A stretch of DNA of 64,000 nt. It comes from Adineta steineri. Lineage: Eukaryota; Rotifera; Eurotatoria; Adinetida; Adinetidae. The first letter of the stretch is position 1; each line of letters opens with the position of its first letter. The translations under genes were made by a program, and so were the position numbers. Below are positions 22,646 to 36,082 of the stretch, in pieces. Under the pieces are notes generated by a model. It had not been told where the DNA came from. It did no database searches and saw only the letters and a program-made list of their open reading frames with translations. The stretch spans positions 310,001 to 374,000 of the forward strand of contig CAJNOI010000051.1 in assembly GCA_905250115.1 (NCBI GenBank). The letters are read 5' to 3'.

Positions 22646-25510
22646 TGAATTAAGAAACATTTCTTCAATAAAATAGAATAGAAGATAATGATGATAATAA
22701 TACATAACATTGACAGGTAAGAATAGTGCACTGTTCCATAGCAATGATTTACATATGTGTATATGAGAAAAAGATAAGGGAAAAAATAGATCTAGAAGAA
22801 AAAAATAAGTGAAATAGAATTTTTATCATGAAAAAAAGATTAATTTTTTCTTTTCATTGAAACAACTAAAACAAAACAAGCATGACGACAAAAAAAAATT
22901 GTCAATAGCCATGATTTAGTTCTTCATGCCTCTTGAGACAGATCCTCTTTTTACTCAGACCAGTTATAGCAATTTCTCAGCATTCAAGACTATTAATTTT
23001 TAAAAATCCATGGAAAAATAACCAAGTACAATTCAATTAATATTTATTAAAATAAATCGAATTAAAATAAACGATATTAATTCATTATTATAGATGTCGC
23101 TTTAAAAAAAATACATAAAAATAAATATGTAAAATTTTAGATTTATCATATATGGATTAAAATAAATAAATTAAAATTCAAAATAGAAATTATTCCATAT
23201 TAACGAATAACTACCATGACAACAAGGAATATTCGACATGTCTATTATTCATTTTTATATAATTACGTAGTATTTGGGATGGATATACGTTGTCTGCGTT
23301 TGTCAACGTATGCTTATAAGCAAAATATCATCATTAACGATCGTGCACAGGTGAAGGGATGATATAAGTCAGGTTATTTTACTGATCACGCAATCGAGTG
23401 TGAAGAGGATAAAAAAAACGAAAGAGGAATAGTGAGCGTTCGTGACAATCTACCCACGTATGAGTACTATATGCGTACATAGCTTTTGTACCTTTTCTTC
23501 TTCTTCTTTTTTCTATATAGATAAATATATAAACGTGTGTACGTGTATATAAAAAACGATGATTAGTATCCATCTGACGTCTTTTGTAAATTTCAAAATG
23601 ATGTAACATTTAAATTTTTATCTCATTGAACGTTTTTGTACTATGATCTTCATTGAATTTAAATGGATATACACATATAAAAAAAATAATCCATCAATTG
23701 TTAAACAAGAATAATATATTTTTTTCTTTNNNNNNNNNNNNNNNNNNNNNNNNNNNNNNNNNNNNNNNNNNNNNNNNNNNNNNNNNNNNNNNNNNNNNNN
23801 NNNNNNNNNNNNNNNNNNNNNNNNNNNNNAAAGAAAAAAAGTATGAGAATGAGAGAGAAAGAAAAATCCATCCTCTTCTTCCAGTCACACAACAACATCC
23901 GTTGCAGCAACAGTTGTGTCGTCGATCATCATACTACTTCATCGTCGTCTTCTACTGAGTTGCACAAATGAATGTGTTTAGACTGACTTTGTTCTCTTCT
24001 GTTTGTCTCACTGGCTTCTTCTGCTCGTTTCTCGATTTTTTTTACTACATCGCAGTACTGGAAGAAAAAAGACCTTGCTTGTTGTCACTCACTCATTCAT
24101 GTATTCACTTATTTGACCTTAGCTGAAACAACATATAGAGAAATGAGAAGAGCAAAATAACATTTTCTAATATTAAACTAAAATATGATTATTTATAATA
24201 GGGTAAGAGATTTCCTTGTTATTTGTTATTGAAAAACGTAAATCAATCGATTCATCATTATCATCATCTATTGATAGAATTCATTTCGTAACTAGTACAA
24301 GTGGTATTATTCTCATTTTTCTTTTGTTGTTTATCTCTATAATATGACACATTTTATGCTGTAATTCTTTAGTCATATATCACCTGCGCATATACGTGAA
24401 AAAATGTATATGAAAGTTATGTAGTCATTAGTTAAAGAGATAAAGAGAAGAAAGAAATTTTTGGAAGAGAATAAAAATATGTATATATATACATATTAAT
24501 AGTCTGCATTTTTTTCATGTATCTTTCTCTATTTACTTGCGCAAACTATATCAACAGTTGTAGAGTGAGAGAATGGAGCAAGAAACACCGGATGTTACTA
24601 TGACGTCATCGATATCAGCCGAGGACGGACATAATACTATTGACCTCGAATACAGGATGGATGCTAGAGAAAGAAAAAAAGACAGAAAGAAAGAAACTGG
24701 GGAAAGAAAAGCAAAAAGAAAACCAGAGAAGTTCACTAAAAGATAACAGAAAGATGCGTACTACAACGTTGTATTAGGCTGATGGCTGTGCCTTCGATCT
24801 CATGGGCTGAATTGATCATATGACATGCGTATACTATTACACACATCCTTCGCTTTCCCTCTCTCTCTCTCTGGTTACTCGTCACTCTTCTTCTTCTTGC
24901 ACGTTTGCCAGTATATGAGAATGCAGTCTTGATATAATTGTATTCTTTTCTTTTCCATTATTTTGTATCATACTCCATTCTCTCATGATTGTCTTGTTAA
25001 GGGCATTATCGTTTTTATTTGAGTAGAGTATGGTGTATCATTGTCGTCATGTTAATCTTCCATGTATATGCATTATCTTGTTAGGAAGATCCTTGTTGTT
25101 ATTGATGATGATGATGTTGTCTTTCTTTTTCTTAACTGTTTACAAGCTTTGGTTTTTAAATTATGAGTATTATTATAAGAGTGAAGTGTTTTATAAGTAG
25201 GTGTGTTATATTTACATTTATATGCTTATATTTATAATTTCGTTTTTCTTTCTTTTTTCTTTTTTTCATATCCATTTCGTTTTTTCTTTCTCATTTTTTC
25301 TATAACCTTCTATGTTAATCAAATGAGCCTTCTCTTCTCATATACAGAAACATCAGGTGGGTATTCATGTTCTCTATATGTGTTCGTCTGCAATTAGTAA
25401 ATATTGTTTTATCGATCATAATCAAATCACCTGTTTTCTTTCTTTTTTGTATATAGATGAATAAAGGTGATTATTAAAGGTCATAAACAACATAGAGTAT
25501 CTGAACGACG
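22646..25510. other. Intergenic region between divergent genes
   Basis: 2.9 kb between the 5' ends of the low-complexity gene and the J-protein gene, so it should hold both promoters. It is pyrimidine-rich before the J-protein ATG and contains an assembly gap at 23730-23829. No coding segment recognised. Confidence 0.5.
23730..23829. other. Assembly gap, exactly 100 N
   Basis: A run of 100 unknown bases, the conventional placeholder for a gap of unknown size. The flanks are reverse complements of each other (TTTTCTTT before, AAAGAAAA after). Confidence 0.99.
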
Positions 25511-28181
25511 ATGGTAGCCAGCGATTGTTACGGTATATTAGGCGTTAAACCAACAGCGACAGGAGATGAAATTAAAAAAGCCTATCGAAAGAAAGCTCTT
25601 CAATATCATCCTGATAAAAATCCATCTGTAACAGCTGAAGAAACATTTAAAGAAATTAATAAAGCATATGAAACCTTGAGTGATGTAGATAAACGTCGAA
25701 CGTATGATTTACAACAACAAAAACCTTACACTACAACAACAAATAAATCTTCCACACAACAAAATAAACAAGAAACATCATTTAAGACATCATTTCATTC
25801 ACCCGGTCAACCACATTTCACATTTAATTCAACAACAACGAAAAATAATGGTTCAACATCATCACGTCCTGGACATTTTCGTTTTCATCGTACCGGTCAA
25901 GATCCATTTACAACTTTTCGACAACGACATTCAAATTTTCCTAATTCATTTTTTGATTCATTTGGTTCAGCAGAATCACCTTTTTTTGATTCAACAAATA
26001 GTCATATTTCATCTGATAATGATGACGATGATGATGGAATTGATGATGATGGAGCAGAACATGGTCGAAAAAATTCAACATTCGGTAATTCAAAAGTCCT
26101 TCAATTGATTTTAATACGATTTGCTTTTTGTTAAGGATCAGATGATTTTGATTTTGATCATTCACCACGTCATCCTAGTCAAACACGTTTTACAACACAA
26201 GCTCGACCAAAATGGAATAATAATTGGGCATGTGATAGTGAAGAAGATACTAAACCATCAACATCAACTGATAATCAATTTCCATCAATGTTTCAACAAC
26301 GATCAACTGTAGATAATCCATTTATGATGTTTGAAATGTTAACACGTGCTGTATTTGATAAATTTTTTAATGATGAATTTTTTTGGAACAATTTAAATTC
26401 AACAAATCCAAATTCTCAAAATTTACATTTTCCAAATTTAAATCAACAACAAACTCCACGTTCAACAGGAACACGTTTACGTAGTGCTTCACAACAACGA
26501 CCATCAGCATCAACAACAAATCGTACACGAATACATGTTAATCATGTACCATCATCAAAGAAAAAAGAAAATGATATGCAATTTGAATGGTTAGGACATC
26601 ATCCAAGACAAAAACGAACAACATCATCAACACGTTTTGATCATAAAGATAGTGATGAGGAAAATATGGAAGAAAATTATGTTTATCAACAAACAAAACC
26701 AACAACAGTAAATGCTCATCGTTTAAGAAGACGTATGAATAATAATAATAATAACACTGAACAAAAATCTTGTTCATGTCAATATTGTTTTCAACCGATG
26801 AAATCAAGTGAAGATCGTTTACAACATGAAAATACATGTCGACAACGTCCAACTAAAACAACAACAACAGCCAGTCAACGTCATAAATCTCAACAACCAA
26901 CAAGTACACATGATGATAAATTATTTTCATCAAAATGTTCCTATTGTCATCAAGAAATTCGTTTAACTGATCGTATTGATCATGAAGCACTTTGTAAACA
27001 ATTTGGAACAAAACGACATACAACAACGAATAGTAGTACAAAACGTTTTAATAATTCAATGTCCGGTAGTCTTAATGATAATAATAATAATACTACTACT
27101 AATAATCCATCATCTTCCAAATTATCGGCCGGTAATAAAACGAAACAATCTAGTGCCGATACTACTATCAACTAGCTGCCTGATATCCTTCTCTTTTGCT
27201 TTTTCATATACTACTTAGACTGCTATTTAGTTTCTGCTCAAGCATGAACAACATAAAAAACTATTTTTTACTTTGTTTTGCTTTTTTTTTACTCAGTTTT
27301 ACATGCTCATTGATACATCATAATAATTATATATCCATGCATGTTTTATAAACACACATATATATATGCGCTATGATATTGTATCCCTCTCACTTTGTAG
27401 AACATAGAAAACGGTAAGTTGCATGCACGTCGTAGTATAGACCCATTAGATCTAACAAATCTTGTATATCGATAAAATACTATGCTGATAAATGATATAT
27501 TTTGCAGATTCCTTTTTTTTTCTTTTATGTAGATAATTATATTTAATTTTTATTCCTATAGGAAATCTATCAAGTGGTATTGAACAATTACGTACATGCA
27601 ATCGTTGTCATCGAATATTTCCTGTTTTGTCCGATTTATTTAATCATATGTGTGATGATGAAGATGAGTTATTTCAAACAAATCCAACTATATCGTCATC
27701 ATCAAACAAACGTACCAGTGATAATTTATTTCATAAAAATAATAATAATAATAATATTAAATCAGGATTAGATAGTAGTTCTTTATTTGATAAAAAATCT
27801 TCATTTAATCAGGGAGTATCATCTACAAGACCTCTCAAGCTCAATCGTCGTTCATCATTTAATGATTCATCAGTATCTTCATTACGTTCAAAAAAATTAT
27901 TTTCTCCTATTTCACCTCCATCATCACCATTAATAAGACAACAACATACAAATTCAACATCAATACATATACCACCAGTAAATAATCATTCAAATAATTA
28001 TAAATCAACATCGCACATTCCTTTTACGAAACGACCTCTATTTCGACCAGATACAAATAATATAACACATATATCAACACCACCTTCATCACAATTATTA
28101 TTTAATGATAAACCACAACATGCATCAAGTACATATGTTTATTTGAGAAATCCCACATCACCTGTGCGTGTCAACTCTTAA
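25511..28181 (+). CDS. DNAJB-like J-domain co-chaperone with three C2HC zinc fingers
   Basis: Hsp70 co-chaperone; the J domain stimulates Hsp70 ATPase. Exons 25511-26084, 26136-27131, 27562-28181 give 729 residues. The J domain covers residues 5-67 with the HPD triad at 33-35 (YHPDKNP). A Phe/Gly/Ser-rich linker with [10 protein letters not shown] and FFDSFG resembles the G/F region of DNAJB2/DNAJB6. There is no DnaJ cysteine-rich domain. Three short zinc-binding motifs of the C-x2-C...H-x3-C type follow: CQYCFQPM...[13 protein letters not shown]...[13 protein letters not shown]...HMC, spaced by disordered Asn/Thr/Ser tracts. If the second intron (27132-27561, 430 bases) is retained, translation stops at 27173-27175 and the third finger is lost, so two isoforms are possible. 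The ATG at 25511 is the first in frame. Confidence 0.85.
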
Positions 28182-29444
28182 AACTGAATGAAAAATTAAA
28201 TGAAATTTTCTGTGTGTATTTTGTGTGTTTAGAATAGACACGTAATAAGTATTATAATAAGAAAATAGTTCGTTCTGCATAATGCATTGTATACGAACAT
28301 ATAATTATCAATTTATTCTATTCAAAAGAAAATATGCAAAATATGATCAAGTTAACCACAACAGTCTAATAGATTTTGCTTTACATCTTATATTGATACC
28401 AAACACTTTCCTTTCGTAATATCTCTTAATTGATTGCAGACCTTCAACTACAAAGGTTATAGATATATATATATATATCGTACAATTTTTTACTAAGAAG
28501 AGACTGCTGTGAAAAGATTCATAACGAAACCATTGATTTCGTTTTTTTTGCTTCATTACATAAAAAGCAAAATATTTTGTTTCGTCTAGAATAAAACAAC
28601 GATCGTATCTTTTTTCTTATGTCTTGTCAAAAAAAGATCATTCATATTGACTAACGTCTCATTAAGATCAATTATTAAACTATGCACCTTATTACATATT
28701 GAGAATGATCTTGACATCTACTTGTATATATAAGTATACAAAAAACAAATATTATCATTCATTGACTTTCCTTTCCCTTTAAAATGCAAGACAGTCAAGG
28801 ACAACTATAAATAACATTTATCGTTTCTTTTTTTTTCTTCTCGTGTGAAGTGCAAAAATATTTGAATATATATTTTATTTTTAATCTGATACATTAAATA
28901 TTAATTTAGTCCTTGCCAACAAGGTTCTTCTCTTTTCTATTAGACAGAATGTTGAGAATTGTAATTGTATTTTAATAGGATATTAATGCATTTTAGACAT
29001 TGTACTGAATCAAGGTTAGTCATATGATATGAGTCAAGTATACTCTACTATATAAAAAAAAATAACAAGTTATTCTCAGAAGATGATAGACAGAAAATGA
29101 TACTTAAGTCAACAGATAATATTTATATGGTTACTTTTCGTCTCGGAATATTTGTATTAATATGAAAAAATACATTTATTAGATTTCCAATGTCAATCAA
29201 CAATAATAATACAAACATATATATATAATCAATCGAAAATTTAAAAAAATAAATATATATATCACCACTTATGATATAATTTAACCTCTTCCGGTTGTCT
29301 AGGAGGGTTACGATATTTTGTAGAATAGCCGATAAGAAAAAAGGTCAAAATAATTATTTTTACATTAATATTTGTATTCGTTCTTGTTCATTAAGTATAG
29401 CAAGCTAAATAAAATAAAAATAAAAAAATAAGAACGATATATAT
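28182..29444. other. Intergenic region between convergent genes
   Basis: AT-rich 3' flanks of the J-protein gene and the membrane-protein gene, with a short (AT)n run near 28462-28478. A small palindrome (TAACCTC...GAGGGTTA) lies at 29282-29310. No gene recognised. Confidence 0.5.
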
Positions 29445-32097
29445 TTAATAGTCATATACTTCAGCATTAACAACATCTAGGATAGACATCCATGCATCTT
29501 CATCACTTAGGTTTTCATCAGTCAAGCGCACATCGTTCATTTGTGATTTTGTTAATTGTGTTCTTGAATTATTTAAAATAGATTGATCCATTGAAGTATT
29601 ATCTTCTATATAAATACAAAATAAAATATTTTTCAAAAATCAAAAGATTAATACCAGTCGTTGATTTTAATTGATTGAGTGATTTTTCAGATACAGATCC
29701 GGAAATAATAATTGTTGGAACTATTTTTCTAGTTGAAATATCATTGGGTGATTTGGAATTTTGTAGAAGATTTAAATCATAAATATTTTTACGATCAATA
29801 ATTGTACCTTGACTAAAATCAAAGAAAAATAAATAAGTAAACGTAGATTTTAATAGAAGAAGACCTACTTGTAAAGCTCAAGTGACTTTGTATTCATACC
29901 ATTTTCATTAATATGAGCAGCATTTATAGTAAAATCTTTGTGTATCCAAGAAATACCTGTATTATTACGATGTTTAGGTTGTACGATTGTTGATGCTTTT
30001 TGAAAGGCTCGTCCTTGAGGGATTTCACTTTAAATTTTAAAAACAACAATCAGATAGAATAATAAATAATTCAAATTATTTCTTTTACGTTTTTTGCTTT
30101 AAGATTTCATCATCATAAAGATTTACACGTGATAAAGCAATTTGTTTTGAATGTGTATAACGACGATAAAAATATCCAAAGAAGATAATTAAAAGTAAAA
30201 CAAAGAAAACACCTATGAACTAATAATTAATTTAATTGATATTTTATTTTCGCGAAAACTTACTTAAGGCACAAACAAGACCTAATTGCCAAGCATTTAA
30301 ACCTGATACTATCGGTGGTGTTTGTAATTGAGTAGTATTCATTCTAGTTGAACTTAAATTTTTACAAAAATAAATAAATTTAGTTTCTTTTTATTTAAAA
30401 ACCTGCAAATAAAATTCCATTGATTTGAAAGTATTGTACATATTGGATTCGTTGAATTTGTTTGGCAAAGTGGGTCATTTGCAGCATCAGCACTTGAACA
30501 TGCGTCTGATATTGCGTCTAAAAGACAAATACAATGTTTTTCTCTTCCTTGAATCTGTTTAGAAAAAACAAATTTCCGACAAATTATATTTGTGACTTGA
30601 AGCAGAGCTTCTAGTAATAATTTTGTTCTTATTATGAATTAAAAACATGTAAACAAAGTAAATAATTATCTCATTTCATAGAACGAACTATGTGTTTTTC
30701 ATAAAAATTTAAAGAACTGTAAGACATCTTATCTTGTAACTCTATAAATTTGATTGCCTGTTGTAAGATAAAGTATTTTTAATCTTTTTAGTTGCCATGT
30801 TAGAAATAAAGAAGAACTAGTAAGATAGATGACAAGATGACTACTGTTTATAGGTGATTTGATCTAAGCTGAAACCTTTTTTGGATACTTTCGAACTCTA
30901 CTTCTATTTCACTTGTTGATTAATAGATAAAGAGCTCATTGACCTTCGACAGTGTCCTACCTTGTAAGGCTTTCGCTCAATTTATCTTAACTATCCACAT
31001 GTCCTTTTGGTTAACGGAATTTAAACATCATTAGTCTTTATAGAACATTATACGTAGGGATGCGCAGTTTCAGTGCAAATACTGAAAAAATGTCACTTTC
31101 AGCTCTGACACTGGGTTCACTGATGCTTTAGATTCACCTGACAGGTTCAATATTCGTCGGTATCCTGGCGATTCCACTGCATCAATGAGCCCGGTGTCAG
31201 TGCTACGGTGCGTCACTATCGGTGCTGACAGTGCACGGTTTACTGAAACTGTGCATCTCTAATTATATGTGATCTCTAATCTGCATTAATATTTTCTTTT
31301 CTCGACAAAAATTTATTATTTATATAATAATTTCTACGTACTATTATTTGTAGTAATTGAGGAAAGATTAAAATATGTCGATTGATTAATTTTAAAACCA
31401 TTCAATTGATAATTATTCGCATTTAGATAATCGGAATATATTGAAGCTAAAAAGGGAAATTTTAAAAAAAAGATATTTTTTTTATTAAATAAATTTTACC
31501 AAATAAAATTTGTATTCGAATTGAAACTGCATGAGTAAAAGTTATAATATGTTTAAAATAATTTTCTGTTTCATTTGTACAACTAAAATAAATAAAAAAA
31601 ATACTTTTTTTAAAAATAAAATCAATAATTTACTTGAAATTAATAATCGAGACATTAAAAAATACATCTGATGTCAGATTATTTCGATATAAACTGTAAA
31701 GCTGCAAAGCAAATAGAAAAAGAAGATTATAATTGTATTATTCATTAAATTAACATACATCATATAGAGTTCGAGTCAAATTCAATGTTGAATTATCACA
31801 GGATGATAACCGGTTTGTAACTAAAAAAAGAAATACAGAAAATTATATTCTATGAATAACGGAAAAGACGACAAGGTGAGTTCATTTGAAATAATTATAA
31901 ATATAGGTTTATATTTTTACAGAACAATGATTATTTTAAGATAAATTATAATGTGTAAAAAATTTATTTATAGAATATTAAACTACACGCTATCTTTGAA
32001 AAATTTTATTTTATCTATTTTTAAGTTTTGCCCTTATTATTTTCATATGAATCATACCTGTTATATTGTTTGCATCGGGCAACACATTAGTAACCAT
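29445..32097 (-). CDS. Single-pass membrane protein, unknown family
   Basis: 387 residues in 11 exons: 32097-32058, 31820-31759, 31701-31634, 31582-31500, 31446-31342, 30517-30403, 30352-30264, 30212-30089, 30027-29869, 29812-29655, 29605-29445. Exon phases join without a break. The first ~185 residues are rich in Asn-X-Ser/Thr sites with a few cysteines (SSCDNST, CTNETENY, ACSSAD, NPICTI), so this part looks extracellular. One clear transmembrane helix follows (VFFVLLLIIFFGYFY) with a stop-transfer RRYTHSK. The cytosolic tail of about 160 residues ends in an acidic segment (DENLSDEDAW). I see no signal peptide; a 5' exon may be missed, or the helix acts as a reverse anchor. A hAT-type MITE lies in the 824-base intron. 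No family recognised. Confidence 0.6.
31055..31261. mobile_element. hAT-type MITE with 8-base target duplication
   Basis: Ends are TAGGGATGCGCAGTTTC and GAAACTGTGCATCTCTA, inverted repeats with 15 of 17 matches. The 8 bases on each side are ATTATACG (31047-31054) and ATTATATG (31262-31269), 7 of 8 identical. Eight-base duplications with TAGRGATG-like ends are typical of hAT elements. The 207-base interior is more GC-rich than its surroundings and has no coding capacity. It is inserted in an intron of the membrane-protein gene. Confidence 0.8.
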
Positions 32098-34223
32098 TTT
32101 TGCTAATATAATATTGCACGTTTTGTTTTCCAGTTAAGAATTTTTCTTTCTAAAAATCAATTGTTACTGATTAACGATGCTTTAATATAATGCACATGAA
32201 GAATACATCATTAGTTCCATTAAATCTCTAGCTATATGATAATACGTTCAATGTCTTATATATATATATACTAAGCCTTTATATAGAATTATGCAGACAG
32301 AATTAAGTAGAAGAATGAATGAAGAAAAGAAAAAGGGAAAATATTCTTTACATTATTTTTTGTAAAACTTCAAAAAGACTTATTTTTTTCTTCTTTTTTT
32401 CTTCGCTTCGAGCTCCTTTTTATGCAATTCCATTCTCCGTCATAATAATGTTTTACAAAGACAGAATAAAAAAGTGTCTGCTCATCCAGTCATAATAGAA
32501 GATAATTTCCATCAATCTTTTTCTTCTGTCTTAAATATATGTTCATGTTGTTGCGTATTTATATGTAATAGGAAAATAACTTCATTTTTGTTTTCTCAAT
32601 TTAAAAACATCGGTAAACTGATATATTTTCAACAAATAATACTCCCGCATATGACTATATACGTTTGCAAAACAACAATTAAAATAGTTTTTTCTTTAAA
32701 TAAATAAATAGACGTATTTTATAAAGAAAAACGTCAGCAATAATAAATAAACTAATGTGATGTCTATTATTGAATTCTGAGAAGTGAAATGAAAGATTCT
32801 CGACTTTGTTAGGTACTTAAAAAATAGTAGGAGAAATTAGTTCGTAAAGGACAATTTTTTAATTTGATAATTAAACAAAAACAATCGTATTTTACTGAGA
32901 ACTATCAGAACATGTCTTATTTTGTCAGTTTATGAATGTTTTTTAAATTATATATTGACGTCATTCATGGTCAAATGGTATATGACTTACTTATACTCAA
33001 TAGAAAAATCTCATAATTCCTATTTGTTGTCTGAAGAAATATTATTGACTTTTCAAATCATCTCGTTTTATTTTATATACCCACTCTAATATCAAATGAA
33101 CTGACTGAATTAGAACCAGATAATAATTATAAATTTAACACTTCGATACTCTTCTTATTAATTATAATAGATAATCTTAGAAATAAGTAATATCTCTTCT
33201 AATTACATGTTATTTTTGAAATATAAACTACCATGTATGTAGTTCTAAGCATTTATAACACTATCCCTTAATACACATACTAAGCAGCTGAATTAAAACC
33301 CTATAAAAAATTTATACTATCTAAAAACTAAGTTAATAATCTACAAACTTTTTCTGTAAAGAATGTCAATCTAATACATCGTTTTAATTAATTTAAGACA
33401 TAAACACATGACATATTTTAAGTAAAAAATGTAGAGCAAATTTAATTGATTTAAAATGGAAATGAGTAGAAAGTTTAGCTAATTGTAGGATTCAATCTCA
33501 CATATAAAACTTACATATATATGATAATATTTGACTTGTAAAGGAAAAAAAACTCATGAATTGTAAACATTAACAGGCAAAGAACAAAGAAAATAGAATG
33601 ACAAGAAATCGACGGAAGACGTTAAAAAGAAAAATTACGATGGATAAAATGTTTTCTTACTACTTCTTTCATTTTTGTTAGCAACAGTCTGGCTGCACCG
33701 TATCTATCGTTACCATGATTACTAAGTTCTTAAGGATCATTACTCAATCGTTGTTATAATTTAACAATTTTTTTTATTAATATACCAAATCAAAGATATA
33801 TTTTTCTACTAGATAATATGATCAAACTAAATAATTGTAGACTTACATGTATCTTGCTTGTTAGTTATATTTCGTATGCGTATAAGAGACGAGAAAAATT
33901 AGATTACATATACAATAACGTTCAGATATAATATAGAAAAATATTTATGAAGATAGATCATAAAAAAAATTGTATATGTCATTGTTGTAAACATTAGAGC
34001 TGAAATGTGATTAATCAAAAATATTAATTTGATCGTTACTATTAATATGAATAAGTTCAAAACACTACACATTCTAGTTGAATTCTATGATAAAATATGC
34101 TTTTGTTGAATAATAATTCTATCAAGATCATTAATTAAATTTTTTTGTATCAACATTTATTTTTCTGAATAAATAATTATTTTTTAACAAAAACAGAAAC
34201 AACAAAAAAAAGTGTTTATATTT
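32098..34223. other. Intergenic region, 2.1 kb
   Basis: Very AT-rich, with no coding frame of note and no RNA gene recognised. If the upstream membrane-protein gene has a signal-peptide exon, it should be in this stretch on the minus strand. Confidence 0.45.
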
Positions 34224-36082
34224 CTAAAGTGATATTTCATCTTCTCGTGTTCGTCGACTACAAATACTTGAACGTGTTTTAAAACTTGATCTATGACTAT
34301 ATGAACTAATAAGTCCACTTGTACTTCTATCACTTGGTTGATGCATATCAATTGGTAAATCAAATTCATTTTTTTGTAAATGTTTATATAATCCTTCAAA
34401 TGGTACACTTTCTTGTGAATGACTTGTATGAATTGGACGTTGTCCAATATCATTATTATTATTATTATATGAAGTTATTGTCATTCGTTGATCCATAATA
34501 ATATGACTACGTTGATATCTTAATAAATATTTTAATGCACATCGAAAACGATAATTTGTACAAATAAATACTAAACATTTATAAGAATAAAGTGATAATT
34601 CAAATGCTAAACCAATTGTTTGCATATGTGCATGTGCTTTAACTAAAAGATTATTTGATGATGAATATTCTTCAATATAATTTGATGCAAATAAAACAAT
34701 TAAACGTAATAATTTACATGGAATTGATAAAAATACAAAGACAATACCAAGTGTAAATGCAGCATTATATGTTCGTAAATATTCAACAATTGGAGAATCA
34801 TATCGAAGTGAGATATTTTCTGTTTCAGAATGATGAAAATGTAATTCATTCCATAATTGTGCACCTTTACGAAATAATAATATTGATAAAACACATATGA
34901 TTACTGTTGCTAATATAAGACCAAGACCAGTATAGAAAAAAACATTAACTATAACACTTGTTGAATGCATTGATGCTTGTAAATCAACCATTTCAGCATT
35001 CATCAAACAATGACGATGAAATGTAACATTTGTTGTTGAATTATGTGCAAAAATAAGTGGTTCATTATAAGACATTGATTCAATTGATGGAACATTGAAA
35101 AGAATAAATATGAATAATAAAACAAAACTAAATTTTAATACAAACACAAAAAAAATATATATCAATATATCAAAATTACATTTATTCAATTATGATAATG
35201 AATGATAAATTTTCTAAATCAATATTCATACTATTCTTTTATTAATATGCAATCACGATAAACGTAAATGAACATTATAAATATTTTATATGATTATTGC
35301 TTTTCTTTAATCGTAAATCTTTTCAGAATGATCGAGAAAAAAAACAATAGAGACAATCATATGGAAATTTCAAATATTGAAACTACAAGAATTTTTAGTT
35401 TAGTAAGTTTAAGAATATTAAAATAATAAGATCATATTAATACTTCAGTTTTTAGAATTTAAATAATTTATTATAGAACAAGCAGCGTATTAGACTCTTT
35501 CGGATAAGATATATAAGTATTTAGAAACACTTTATACTTGTTGAAGCATATATAATAAGCTTCAGAAATAGTTCGATCGAAGAAAAAAAATATTCTATTT
35601 ACTTACACTGCATATTTAGCATTGACAATAGCAATAAGCCGATAAAATTTCGAATAAACAAGAAATAATCGATTAAGAAGCAGCAAAACAATTAACCAAT
35701 GTGACATAAGTGTTGAAATTCGTACAATATAAGTTAATAATTTACAACAAACAGTTGAAATATTGATTAAACCAGTCATTACATCAGTATCATTATCTGG
35801 TAATGCTTTATAACGTATAATTGAATTCATTAAATGATATGTAAGGACAATTAAATCAAAACAAGTAATTTCAATGAGAAAATTTTCAAATGTACGTTTT
35901 TCTCCACCGGGTGTATGTCGTAAAATATATCCATTACCAATTAACATAATACCATTTCCAAATAAACCAATCATAAAAAAAAATATTGTTATTAAAAGTG
36001 AACGATATTCAGTTAAATGAATATTTTCATCGGAACCAAATGGTGCATGATCATCATGATCAAAAGTCCAACTGTCAGACAT
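34224..36082 (-). CDS. Rhodopsin-like seven-transmembrane receptor, orphan
   Basis: 459 residues in two exons, 36082-35607 and 35127-34224, joined in phase inside TM4 (YA-VFVLLFIFILFNVP). TM1 carries GLFGNGIMLIGN (Asn1.50-like); TM2 ITCFDLIVLTYHL (Asp2.50-like); TM3 begins with a Cys and ends WLIVLLLLNRLFLVYS. TM5 is VNVFFYTGLGLILATVI, TM6 AAFTLGIVFVFLSIPCKL, and TM7 ends LYSYKCLVFICTNYRFR. Acidic N-terminus, glycosylation sites in the second extracellular loop (HNSTTNVT), long Ser/His/Arg-rich cytosolic tail. DRY is replaced by NRL and NPxxY is not canonical. This suits the divergent peptide-receptor-like GPCRs of small invertebrates. The ligand is unknown. The start uses the ATG at 36082, since the frame upstream offers only TTG. 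Confidence 0.8.

Noticed and set aside
25704-26312. Overlapping open frames in the J-protein exon
   Set aside because: They are alternative frames of AAC/CAA-rich coding sequence; the J-domain frame explains the region.
29282-29310. Short palindrome TAACCTC...GAGGGTTA resembling the piggyBac-type ends
   Set aside because: Only 7-8 bases pair, there is no second TTAA, and the length is too small for an element.
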